From assembly GCA_943371965.1 (NCBI GenBank), contig CALRWV020000001.1, positions 496,001-560,000 of the forward strand: a stretch of 64,000 nt of DNA, read 5' to 3'. Of this stretch, positions 43,106 through 51,163 are shown piece after piece. Each line of letters starts with the position of its first letter. The first letter of the stretch is position 1. Source of the DNA: CALRWV02 sp943371965 (GTDB lineage Bacteria; Bacteroidota; JABWAT01). A model generated the notes under the pieces. It saw only the letters and a list, made by a program, of their open reading frames with translations, was not told the origin of the DNA and searched no databases. A program made the position numbers and the translations under genes.

Positions 43106-44403
43106 GACTTTCCACTTTAAAAAATAATTTATTACTTATTTCATTTATTGGAATAGTTGTTCTTTCAATGTCCGGCTGCAGTCTTTTTGGTGAAAAGGAA
43201 GATGATACAACTGAGAGAATAAAAAATGAAGCATTGGATGCCAATAAAGAACAACCCAAACAGCTTGTAGAATTTTTGAATGTAGCTATTTGGCAAAAAG
43301 GATTTGTCAGTCCTTCCGATGTTTTGTACGGATATGACAAACTGATTTATGTTTCTGACCGTGGATCAAATACCGTTTACCAGTTTGACGAAAATGGAAA
43401 ACAACTGGGAAGTTTTAATGAAATTATAAATCCAACAAAAATAGCTATGGACAGAAAAGGTGGATTATTTGTTATCGGCAATGATACTTTAACTGTATCA
43501 GGTAAAACTAAAACATTTACAGCAATTTATTATCTCAAGCTTCATGAAACAAAACAAATCTTGAGCAATTCAACTCCTATTGGCAGTAAGTTGGTCCACC
43601 CATTTTTTTACAATCCGGCATTTACAGGAAACCATAAAGACGAAACTGTTAACTCTGTTAATTTTGTTGGAATTGCTACTTATTCCGACAATTCATTTAT
43701 TGTTGCAAGACAGGGACCAGATAACAGCAACAGCAGAAAAAGTATAGGTTATGACAATACGATTCTTGTCTTTGATAAGAATAGGGAGTATTTCGGCAAT
43801 CTCACCAATTATTTACAACCAATTGGGTCAGGTTTGAAAACAATCAACAACCCAACTGCACTTGCTACTTATGCAAACCCACCACAATCAAATTCCATAT
43901 CATCATCTCGTGACTTTATAGTTGGGATGAGCGGTATTGAAAATTTTTATAAAGTTCAAGGAGTTACTGCGACAGATGTACAGGGAGAACAGATTTATGA
44001 TGCAGACAATAAGTTTCTGACTCTTGATACCGATAAAGCCAGTCGTTTTTTGTTCAGTTTTGCAAAAAGAAATGGTGCTATCCAAAGCCGTTTTCTGAAT
44101 CCGTCTGACATAACAATTACCAAAGCAGACAACAAACAATATATTTTTGTTGCGGATTCCCAACTCGATAGTGTCTATCAATTTACATTTTCTGGATATG
44201 AAGGCGTTACATCTCCCAACGGTCCTTCTGAAAAAAATGTAATTGTTTCCTTTGGCGGAAGACCAACAAGCGGCAATTACAGTGCATATCAACTTAACCA
44301 CCCTGAAGGAATTGCCTTTGGAAATAACCGGTTATATGTGGCTGACACAGGAAACAAACGTGTTTTGGTTTATAAACTGAGTACAGATATTACAGGACAG
44401 TAA
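43102..44403 (+). CDS. NHL/6-bladed propeller lipoprotein
   Basis: 433 residues: lipoprotein signal ending LSMSGC, then six-bladed propeller repeats of the NHL type (LIYVSDRGSNTVYQFDENGK, QYIFVADSQLDSVYQF, NRLYVADTGNKRVLVYKL). Start ATGA overlaps the PorV-like stop. Last gene of the tightly coupled block. Propeller lipoproteins bind glycans or proteins; here a partner of the receptor or of T9SS cargo is likely. Confidence 0.85.
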   Translation: MRLSTLKNNLLLISFIGIVVLSMSGCSLFGEKEDDTTERIKNEALDANKEQPKQLVEFLNVAIWQKGFVSPSDVLYGYDKLIYVSDRGSNTVYQFDENGKQLGSFNEIINPTKIAMDRKGGLFVIGNDTLTVSGKTKTFTAIYYLKLHETKQILSNSTPIGSKLVHPFFYNPAFTGNHKDETVNSVNFVGIATYSDNSFIVARQGPDNSNSRKSIGYDNTILVFDKNREYFGNLTNYLQPIGSGLKTINNPTALATYANPPQSNSISSSRDFIVGMSGIENFYKVQGVTATDVQGEQIYDADNKFLTLDTDKASRFLFSFAKRNGAIQSRFLNPSDITITKADNKQYIFVADSQLDSVYQFTFSGYEGVTSPNGPSEKNVIVSFGGRPTSGNYSAYQLNHPEGIAFGNNRLYVADTGNKRVLVYKLSTDITGQ

Positions 44404-44548
44404 GATGAGAAATCCATCGTTTTTATTGTGAATTGTATTGTTTCTATAACAAAACCTAAATAAAATTTATCCCGGGAATAAGTTAAATCTTTAATTTTTA
44501 TAATATGGCCATCCAACAGGAATAGGGAAATACTGACAGGTATTTTTG

Positions 44549-45175
44549 ATGATAAAACCAATAATTATTACGTCACTTTTTTTATTTTTTGCCAATCAAA
44601 CCAGTGGTCAAAAGTATAAGGAACTTGAAATTTCATTTTTGTTAAGCGATACCAATCATACCGTATTTGATTTTGATAAAAATTGGGCTACCCAGGATTA
44701 TAATCGGAAAGTTGTAAAGTGTTTTTTATTAAAAGAGGATGGTTATTTCGTAGCCAGAATTATTAAAATAAAACCTGAGTTTTCAGCAGATTATTATAGT
44801 AATGCAAAATATTCAATCTTTTCTGTTGATTCGCAAAATAAAATATCAAAAGTAGTAGATACTTCATTCAGCAACATTAATGACAGTGTTTACTTTTCTG
44901 GAAATTATGCCTGTTACAAATGGGGAAATAAAGATGGTTCAAGATATTCAGAAGGATTGATTTTAATTTCTTCAAGAGACAAGTATAAAATAATTTCACT
45001 TGGTGAAGTTAAAATTGAAAAGGTAACAATGGAAAAAGACTTAGTTAAAATAAGTTTCAGAAAAAGAAAATATTATCTGGATCCTTTGTTTTTTTTAAGT
45101 AGGAACTTTTCAATTTGGAATAATTATTTGGATAGTGAACTAATTGAATATGTAGAGCCTTTAGTAATTCAATAA
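44549..45175 (+). CDS. Small secreted/periplasmic protein, unknown
   Basis: 208 residues with signal peptide MIKPIIITSLFLFFANQTSGQ. The mature part is beta-rich and basic at the end, with no T9SS tail, lipobox or family I recognise. Start is the ATG at 44549 (a TTG directly before it is possible). It lies 145 bp after the surface locus, so its link to it is uncertain. The 44404-44548 gap holds no clear hairpin. Confidence 0.7.
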   Translation: MIKPIIITSLFLFFANQTSGQKYKELEISFLLSDTNHTVFDFDKNWATQDYNRKVVKCFLLKEDGYFVARIIKIKPEFSADYYSNAKYSIFSVDSQNKISKVVDTSFSNINDSVYFSGNYACYKWGNKDGSRYSEGLILISSRDKYKIISLGEVKIEKVTMEKDLVKISFRKRKYYLDPLFFLSRNFSIWNNYLDSELIEYVEPLVIQ

Positions 45176-45308
45176 TTTAAATCTTATCCTCTGTTTACAG
45201 ATTGTTTTGTTATCTTCAGCCCGAAATTCCAAAATCTTCCTTTTCCTCAATTAGACTTGGATTCGAATGTCCGTGTGTTGTAACAGTTGTGTCACGATTT
45301 TAAGATTC

Positions 45309-46766
45309 CTACTCTTCCTCAGTAATCATTCTCTTCGCTCTCGGAATCTGACTTTTCAGCATCGTTCCCTGACCCAATCCTGAACCCAATGCCTGATTGT
45401 CAAAAAAAACCGCTTTCTGACCATGAATTTCGGATGAAAGTGTTAGGTTTTCACCGCCAATGAATTTTTCCATTTGGGTTTCTGTTTCCAGATCAATTCT
45501 ATTGTCTGTGAAATGCTGACCGAAAAGCTGAATGATATCAGTTGTCACTCTATACCGGTCAGAATGCATGGGTCTGACAAAACGCAGTCCCTGACGGAAT
45601 CCCAAATCCAGAACAGAAACATCAAAGTCGGGAGAAACCATCCAGATATCACCGGAATTCACAAGCTGATTTTTTTCAAAATGGGATCTCGGAATTCCAA
45701 AATAAGTTTCAAAACGCTCATGAATGGTCTTATAAACCGGATCATTTGTTTTCATGATCTGGGCGATGTTCGGTTTTTTTGAGTTGTTATGTTTGCGGTC
45801 CTTCTGTTTCTCGAAGGTTGAATCTGTTTTTCTCAATTTGCAGAGAAAAAAACCCTGAGCATCATTTTCAAAAGGATACAGCCGCTTTGAAAATTTCAAT
45901 GAGTCATCAACTGTTCTGTCAAAAGCTGAAATAACACCATCGCGGTAAACCAATCCTTTGGGTGGTTCAAATTCCACAATTTCAACCGGATAATTTTTCA
46001 GGATTTCATCAATCATCCATTCATTTTCATGCGGTGTTAATGTACAGGTTGAGTACACCAGTTCGCCGCCAACTTTCAATGACTTGATAGCAGAAACCAG
46101 CAATTGGCTCTGAATATGAATCATTTTATTGACTTTCTGATAGTTCCACCACAAAGTCACTTCATTCTTGTTTCCCAAAACACCGAGTGCGGAACAGGGA
46201 GCATCCAGCAAAATCTTGTCAAAATATTCGGGTAAAATCTGACCGAAAAGTGCACCGTCTTTATTGGTCAGCATGGTGTTCAGAATTCCCATTCGATCAA
46301 GATTGAAAGCGAGGTTTGAAAGACGTCCAAAATCGACATCATTGGCAATTAAAGTACCGGCATTGTTCATCATTTGGGCAAGTTGTGTTGTTTTGCTTCC
46401 TGGAGCTGCCGCCATATCCAACACTTTTTCACCGGGTTGGGGATCCAAAATAATTGCCGGCAACATCGAACTTAAATCCTGAAGATAATAATGTCCGAGA
46501 TGATGCTGCAATGTTCTGCCGGGATAAAATGTATCGGGTGAATATTCAAACGCAATCGGATTGAATTCAATAGGTGTGAGTTTTACACCAAGTTTTTCAA
46601 TCCGTTCAAATGTTTTTGCCGGATCCATTTTGAGCGTGTTCATCCGGATTTTTGTACGGATTTTCTTGCTCAGACAGGAAACGAATTTTTCACTTTCCTC
46701 ACCAAAAAATCGGGTTGAAAAATCATTTAAGTCTTCAGAAAAAGTGAACTCGTTCCGTTTTGCCAT
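45309..46766 (-). CDS. RsmB/RsmF-type RNA m5C methyltransferase
   Basis: 485 residues of the NOL1/NOP2/Sun family, which methylates cytosine C5 in rRNA or tRNA. SAM motif VLDMAAAPGSKTTQ, catalytic-site LLDAPCSALG (C191) and VYSTCTLTPHENE (C241) give the two-cysteine centre of the family. A C-terminal RNA-binding extension (about 330-485, GDIWMVSP ... GLRFVRPMHSDRYRVTTD) is like that of RsmF (YebU). RsmF over RsmB is my best guess from the long C-terminus and lack of an N-terminal NusB domain. ATG 46766 is preceded by AGGATG. Confidence 0.9.
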   Translation of the reverse strand: MAKRNEFTFSEDLNDFSTRFFGEESEKFVSCLSKKIRTKIRMNTLKMDPAKTFERIEKLGVKLTPIEFNPIAFEYSPDTFYPGRTLQHHLGHYYLQDLSSMLPAIILDPQPGEKVLDMAAAPGSKTTQLAQMMNNAGTLIANDVDFGRLSNLAFNLDRMGILNTMLTNKDGALFGQILPEYFDKILLDAPCSALGVLGNKNEVTLWWNYQKVNKMIHIQSQLLVSAIKSLKVGGELVYSTCTLTPHENEWMIDEILKNYPVEIVEFEPPKGLVYRDGVISAFDRTVDDSLKFSKRLYPFENDAQGFFLCKLRKTDSTFEKQKDRKHNNSKKPNIAQIMKTNDPVYKTIHERFETYFGIPRSHFEKNQLVNSGDIWMVSPDFDVSVLDLGFRQGLRFVRPMHSDRYRVTTDIIQLFGQHFTDNRIDLETETQMEKFIGGENLTLSSEIHGQKAVFFDNQALGSGLGQGTMLKSQIPRAKRMITEEE

Positions 46767-46800
46767 AACATCCTGTAAGTGTAAATTCTAAATTCAATAG

Positions 46801-46839
46801 CACACAGATGACACTGATTGAGCTGATTTACACAGATTA
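46801..46839. repeat. ACACAGAT-type dispersed repeat
   Basis: CACACAGATGACACTGATTG followed by AGCTGATTTACACAGATTA, with GAT recurring every 9-10 bp. Resembles the CACAGAT...CACAGATT intergenic repeats found in many bacterial genomes (from memory, not checked). Confidence 0.5.
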
Positions 46840-46864
46840 AATAATAATTTGAATTTGTATTCTC

Positions 46865-46889
46865 CTTTGCGACTTTGCGTCTTGGCGAG
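46865..46889. repeat. Octamer repeat, CTTTGCGA type
   Basis: CTTTGCGA CTTTGCGT CTTGGCGA G, three octamers. A similar CTTTGCGN repeat is common in intergenic DNA of many phyla (from memory). Confidence 0.5.
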
Positions 46890-46897
46890 AAACCAAT

Positions 46898-47338
46898 TTA
46901 TAAACCTGACTTCACACCAACACTGAACCAATAAACCAGTATTCCACCAAAAAAACCTGTTAGAATCATCAGCAGGAAATTCAGATAAATGCCTGTCAAA
47001 AGTATGAGATTAATCTGTTTTGATTTTTTTTTCTTGGAATTATGAAGCCTGTAAAAACCGAGAATAAGTGAAAAAAGTAAAAAGAACAACCCGCTGTTTT
47101 CATGATAATTTAGAGTCTGAAAAGTTGCTGAATCAAGGTTTAAGCTTGATTTTGCAAGTAAACCTGTTGTAACGGAAAGAATTGAACAGACAATAAATAC
47201 AATCCAAAGTTGGGAAGAAAGTGAATAATAAATTTCATTCTGCTTGAAATATCCAATACTTTCTGTGAAAGTCAGAACAAGAAACACTCCAACTGTGAAG
47301 TGAATGAAAATTGGATGAAGTAAATGGAAGTCAGTCAT
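46898..47338 (-). CDS. DUF2231-type four-helix membrane protein
   Basis: 146 residues from the ATG at 47338: four predicted TM helices with the family's conserved histidine positions, HPIFIHFTVGVFL in TM1 and LNYHENSGLFFLL before TM3, and a closing ILTGFFGGILVYW. The function of this family is not established; haem or metal binding is sometimes suggested because of the histidines. Divergent from the next gene. Confidence 0.75.
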   Translation of the reverse strand: MTDFHLLHPIFIHFTVGVFLVLTFTESIGYFKQNEIYYSLSSQLWIVFIVCSILSVTTGLLAKSSLNLDSATFQTLNYHENSGLFFLLFSLILGFYRLHNSKKKKSKQINLILLTGIYLNFLLMILTGFFGGILVYWFSVGVKSGL

Positions 47339-47403
47339 AGTCAATTAATTTAAAATACAAAGATACAGAAATAATTGATGGGGGATTGGTTTCCCTTATT
47401 TTG

Positions 47404-47411
47404 TAAATTTG
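47404..47411 (+). promoter_or_regulatory. Candidate -7 box adjacent to a start codon
   Basis: TAAATTTG, an exact TAnnTTTG, ends 5 bp before the ATG at 47416. If used, the transcript would be leaderless. Confidence 0.3.
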
Positions 47412-47415
47412 CAAC

Positions 47416-48141
47416 ATGAATGAAAACAATTCTTTCAATGAATTCAAAAGTCCTCATTTCAAACGTTGGATTTTTATTTTAGTCTTCCTCACCTTTGCTT
47501 TTATCATTTGGTACTTTAAACCGGAGATGCAAACTGAAATAACTGGATTACAGAAATTCATCAACAATAACCCATTCGAATCTGCCATTTTTTTCGTTAT
47601 CGCATATTCTGTAATCGTCCCGTTTTCTTTTCCTCCACTTATCATGAATGCTTTGGGTGCTTTTTTGTTCGATTTTCCGACTGCGGTTTTATTGAATATT
47701 TCAGGTGCTCTTTCAAGTGGGGTTGTTTCATTTTTTTATGGAAAGAATTTTTTAAAGGCTGATGATTCGGATTCCTTTCTGAATAAAATCAAAATGAAAT
47801 TTCCGTTTTTCAATAGAGAACTTGGATGGGTTGAAGTGATGTTGATAAGGTCTATTATGATTCCATTTACCCTGGTATCTTATTCATGTGGAATAATGGG
47901 AATCAAAACCGGTCAATACATTCTTGGAACGCTGATTGGAATTATACCGGGAACAATTATCAATACTTATTTTTTGGGCGAATCTGTTTCATTGGTTTTG
48001 AAAGGGGATTACAGTGATATTCATTTTAGGACTTCGATTGGAATTTCGTTTTTTCTTGTGGGATCAATTGCCGTTTTGAGGTTTTTTCTGATTCGGTGGA
48101 TAATCAAAAGAAAATCGGGAAGTCGCATTCTAAATCAGTGA
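47416..48141 (+). CDS. TVP38/TMEM64 (VTT-domain) membrane protein
   Basis: 241 residues with about six hydrophobic helices and the SNARE-associated/DedA-like core: FVIAYSVIVPFSFPPLIMNALGAFLF, a re-entrant-type loop, then ELGWVEVMLIRSIMIPFTLVSYSCGIMGI and TLIGIIPGTIINTYFLGES. Members are inner-membrane proteins linked to lipid scrambling or membrane homeostasis. No ribosome site before the ATG. Confidence 0.8.
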   Translation: MNENNSFNEFKSPHFKRWIFILVFLTFAFIIWYFKPEMQTEITGLQKFINNNPFESAIFFVIAYSVIVPFSFPPLIMNALGAFLFDFPTAVLLNISGALSSGVVSFFYGKNFLKADDSDSFLNKIKMKFPFFNRELGWVEVMLIRSIMIPFTLVSYSCGIMGIKTGQYILGTLIGIIPGTIINTYFLGESVSLVLKGDYSDIHFRTSIGISFFLVGSIAVLRFFLIRWIIKRKSGSRILNQ

Positions 48142-48156
48142 AAACTCCTTCATTTA

Positions 48157-48188
48157 TTTGATTATGAACACCTGAAATTTTACTTTTG
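48157..48188 (+). promoter_or_regulatory. pruA: Bacteroidota-type promoter of pruA
   Basis: TTTG at 48157-48160, a 20-bp spacer, TACTTTTG at 48181-48188: an exact consensus match, 43 bp before the ATG at 48232. Confidence 0.65.
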
Positions 48189-48231
48189 GCGCTTTCAAAT
48201 TTGTATCAGACCAAGACCACAAGGATAAACC

Positions 48232-49788
48232 ATGAACCTTAATAACCTGCCCGACTATCACCCAACCAGTTATCTCGATTTTTCAAAACCGGAACATAAA
48301 AAAGCAATGGAAGAAGCCATTGTAAAAGTGAGAAAATCATTCGGTGATATGAATCCAAACTGGATCAACGGAAAAGAAATCGTTACCAGCGAAACCTTTT
48401 CATCTTTAAATCCAAGCAACACTTCCGAAGTAATCGGAAAATTTCCATTGGCTACCAAAGAACATGCTGTTGAAGCAGTAGAATCTGCGTACAAAGCATT
48501 TCAAGATTGGTCAAGAAAATCATGGGAAGAACGTGCCGGTTATTTATTGAAGGCTTCTGAATTGATGAAACAGCGCCGTCATGAATTTTCAGCAATGATG
48601 ATTTTGGAAGTTGGCAAAAACTATCCCGAAGCAGATGCTGATACTGCCGAAGCAATTGATTTTATGGAATTTTATGCACGTGAAGCTATGAGATACGGTG
48701 CCGTTCAAAACGTGTATCAGCTTCCCGGTGAAACCGACGAAATGATTTACATTCCTCTTGGAGTTACTGTTGTAGTTCCACCTTGGAATTTCCCTTTGGC
48801 AATTCTTGTTGGAATGACCGTTGCTGCATTGGTTACTGGAAATACAGTAGTGCTGAAACCTTCGTCAGATTCACCCGCAATCGGACAAATGTTTGTGAAT
48901 TTACTTCGTGAAGTTGGAATACCGGGCGGAGTATTGAATTACATAACTGGTTCAGGTGGCGTAATTGGTGATACCTTGGTTGCACATCCGAAAACAAGAA
49001 TGGTTGCATTTACGGGATCAATGGAAGTTGGAATTCACATCAACGAATTGGCAGCAAAAGTTCAACCTGGACAAATCTGGTTGAAACGTGTTATTGCCGA
49101 AATGGGTGGAAAAGATTCCATTTTGGTCAATCACGATGCCGATCTTGAATCAGCAGCACAGGGAATTGTTGCATCAGCTTTTGGTTTTCAGGGGCAAAAA
49201 TGTTCAGCCTGTTCACGTGCCATTATTCACAAAGATGTTTATGATCAGGTTGCAAACCGTGTTGTTGAATTGGTAAAAGAATTTGAACAGGGACCTGCAG
49301 ATAAAAACTTTAAAATTGGCCCGGTTGCATCGGAACGCGGAATGAAATCGATTATGAAATATATTGAAATCGGTAAATCTGAAGGAAAATTGTTGGTTGG
49401 AGGAACCAGAACTTCAACTGAAGGATATTATATCGCTCCGACTGTAATTGGTGATATTGATCCGATGGCAAAAATTTCCCAGGAAGAAATTTTCGGTCCG
49501 GTTCTCGCTTTAATCAAAGGAAATGATTTTGATCATATTATTGAAATAGGGAATAATACCCAATATGGTTTGACCGGAGCAGTTTATACAAAAGATAAAT
49601 CGAATCTTGAAAAAGCGAGAAAAGAATTCTTCGTTGGAAATCTTTATTTAAACCGAAAATGTACCGGCGCAATTGTGGGTGCTCATCCATTTGGCGGATT
49701 TAATATGTCAGGAACCGATTCAAAAGCTGGTGGAAAAGATTATTTGCTCTTGTTTCTTCAGGCAAAATCAATCGCTACAAAAAATTAA
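48232..49788 (+). CDS. pruA: L-glutamate gamma-semialdehyde (P5C) dehydrogenase
   Basis: 518-residue aldehyde dehydrogenase that oxidises glutamate semialdehyde to glutamate with NAD(P), second step of proline and arginine catabolism; cytoplasmic. PWNFPLAI, the nucleotide-binding FTGSMEVG, the general base E290 in IAEMGGKDS and the nucleophile in GQKCSACSR (C324) are all present. Length and the GQKCSA..R form point to the RocA/PruA subfamily rather than other ALDHs. The proline dehydrogenase partner is not in the window. AAGGAT precedes the ATG. Confidence 0.9.
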   Translation: MNLNNLPDYHPTSYLDFSKPEHKKAMEEAIVKVRKSFGDMNPNWINGKEIVTSETFSSLNPSNTSEVIGKFPLATKEHAVEAVESAYKAFQDWSRKSWEERAGYLLKASELMKQRRHEFSAMMILEVGKNYPEADADTAEAIDFMEFYAREAMRYGAVQNVYQLPGETDEMIYIPLGVTVVVPPWNFPLAILVGMTVAALVTGNTVVLKPSSDSPAIGQMFVNLLREVGIPGGVLNYITGSGGVIGDTLVAHPKTRMVAFTGSMEVGIHINELAAKVQPGQIWLKRVIAEMGGKDSILVNHDADLESAAQGIVASAFGFQGQKCSACSRAIIHKDVYDQVANRVVELVKEFEQGPADKNFKIGPVASERGMKSIMKYIEIGKSEGKLLVGGTRTSTEGYYIAPTVIGDIDPMAKISQEEIFGPVLALIKGNDFDHIIEIGNNTQYGLTGAVYTKDKSNLEKARKEFFVGNLYLNRKCTGAIVGAHPFGGFNMSGTDSKAGGKDYLLLFLQAKSIATKN

Positions 49789-49793
49789 TTAAT

Positions 49794-49866
49794 GGTGTCA
49801 CACTGAGCCTGTCGAAGTGTGGCATTGGTTTTAAGTTATGGTTCGGCAGGCTCACCATGACAACTC
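49794..49866. repeat. CACTGAGCCTGTCGAAGTG-type inverted repeat
   Basis: GTCACACTGAGCCTGTCGAA pairs with TTCGGCAGGCTCACCATGAC around a loop of about 25 nt. Arms differ at a few positions. It is a REP-like sequence that I know from many Bacteroidota and other genomes; it sits between pruA and sucC and probably acts as a hairpin. Confidence 0.6.
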
Positions 49867-49881
49867 AAAAAAGGATCAATG

Positions 49882-51084
49882 ATGAAAATTCATGAATATC
49901 AGGGAAAAGAAATCTTCAAAAGATACGGTGTAGCTGTTCCTAATGGATTTGTTGCCAAAACTGCTGATGAAGCAGTGGAAGCAGCAAAAAAACTGGGAAC
50001 TCCGGTTGTAGTTGTAAAATCGCAAATCCATGCAGGTGGACGCGGTAAGGGAACTGTTTATTCTGCCAAAAACAGAAAAGAAGTTGTTCTTCAGGGCGGT
50101 GTTAAAGTTGTAAAACCAGAAGCAGTTAGAGAAACCGCAGAAAAACTTCTCGGAAATGTTTTGGTAACCATTCAAACTGGTGAAGAAGGAAAAGTTGTCA
50201 GCACTTTGCTTGTTGAAGAAGGAATGAAGATTGTAAAAGAATATTATGTTGCGGTGATGATGGATCGTGGTACAAGCCGTGATCTGATTATGGTTTCAAC
50301 CGAAGGTGGAACTGAAATTGAAGAAGTTGCTGCCCATACTCCTGAAAAAATCATTAAAGAATGGATTGATCCGAGAGTTGGAATTCAGCCTTTTCAGGCT
50401 AGAAAACTGGCTTATGCACTTGGTTTGGAAGGCGAACCTTTCAAAAATGGTGTAAAATTTATTTTGTCACTTTACAAAGCTTTCAAACAAATGGATTGTT
50501 CTATCGCTGAAATCAATCCTCTGATTTTGACAGATGATAACCGGATTCTGGCTTTGGATGCGAAATTGAATTTTGATGACAACGCACTTTACAGACATAA
50601 TGATGTTGTTGAAATGCGTGATATTGCTGAAGAAGATCCTCTTGAAGTTGAAGCTTCAAAATCCAATCTGAATTACATTAAATTGGATGGAAACGTGGGT
50701 TGTATGGTTAATGGTGCCGGTCTTGCAATGGCAACCATGGATATGATCAAATTGGCTGGTGGTGAACCTGCAAACTTCCTTGACGTTGGCGGTGGAGCAA
50801 ATGTTGAAACAGTCCGTAACGGATTCAGAATTATTCTTTCGGATAAAAATGTTAAAGCTATTATGATTAATATTTTTGGTGGAATTGTCCGGTGCGACAG
50901 AGTTGCCAATGGTGTTATTGAAGCAGCAAAATCAATGGAAATCAACGTTCCGATTATTGTCCGTTTGGCAGGAACCAATGCTGAAGAAGCCAGAGAAATC
51001 TTGAAAAACTCAGGATTGAATTTAATTCCGGCTGAAGGTTTAAAGGATGCGGCAGAGAAAGTTACAAAAGCTCTTTCTGCATAA
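49882..51084 (+). CDS. sucC: Succinyl-CoA ligase, beta subunit
   Basis: 400 residues. Forms succinyl-CoA synthetase with SucD (TCA cycle, substrate-level ATP or GTP). Start MKIHEYQGKEIFKRYGV is family-typical; the ATP-grasp fold has VVVVKSQIHAGGRGKGT, the lysine-rich loop and CSIAEINPLIL. The C-terminal CoA-ligase domain has GCMVNGAGLAMATMDMIKLAGGEPANFLDVGGGA and IMINIFGGIVRCD. ATG 49882 is 6 bases from AAGGATC; an extra ATG lies directly upstream at 49879. sucD is not adjacent, and a terminator follows, so the beta gene stands alone. Confidence 0.95.
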   Translation: MKIHEYQGKEIFKRYGVAVPNGFVAKTADEAVEAAKKLGTPVVVVKSQIHAGGRGKGTVYSAKNRKEVVLQGGVKVVKPEAVRETAEKLLGNVLVTIQTGEEGKVVSTLLVEEGMKIVKEYYVAVMMDRGTSRDLIMVSTEGGTEIEEVAAHTPEKIIKEWIDPRVGIQPFQARKLAYALGLEGEPFKNGVKFILSLYKAFKQMDCSIAEINPLILTDDNRILALDAKLNFDDNALYRHNDVVEMRDIAEEDPLEVEASKSNLNYIKLDGNVGCMVNGAGLAMATMDMIKLAGGEPANFLDVGGGANVETVRNGFRIILSDKNVKAIMINIFGGIVRCDRVANGVIEAAKSMEINVPIIVRLAGTNAEEAREILKNSGLNLIPAEGLKDAAEKVTKALSA

Positions 51085-51112
51085 TTTTCAATTCTATAGT
51101 AGGTACTAAAAT

Positions 51113-51141
51113 AAAAAAACCGGTCATAAACCGGTTTTTTT
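51113..51141. terminator. Bidirectional terminator
   Basis: AAAAAAACCGG-TCATA-AACCGGTTTTTTTAT between convergent sucC and the receptor gene; both arms carry T-runs in the proper direction. Confidence 0.8.
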
Positions 51142-51163
51142 ATTTACAAAGTAATTTGAATTT

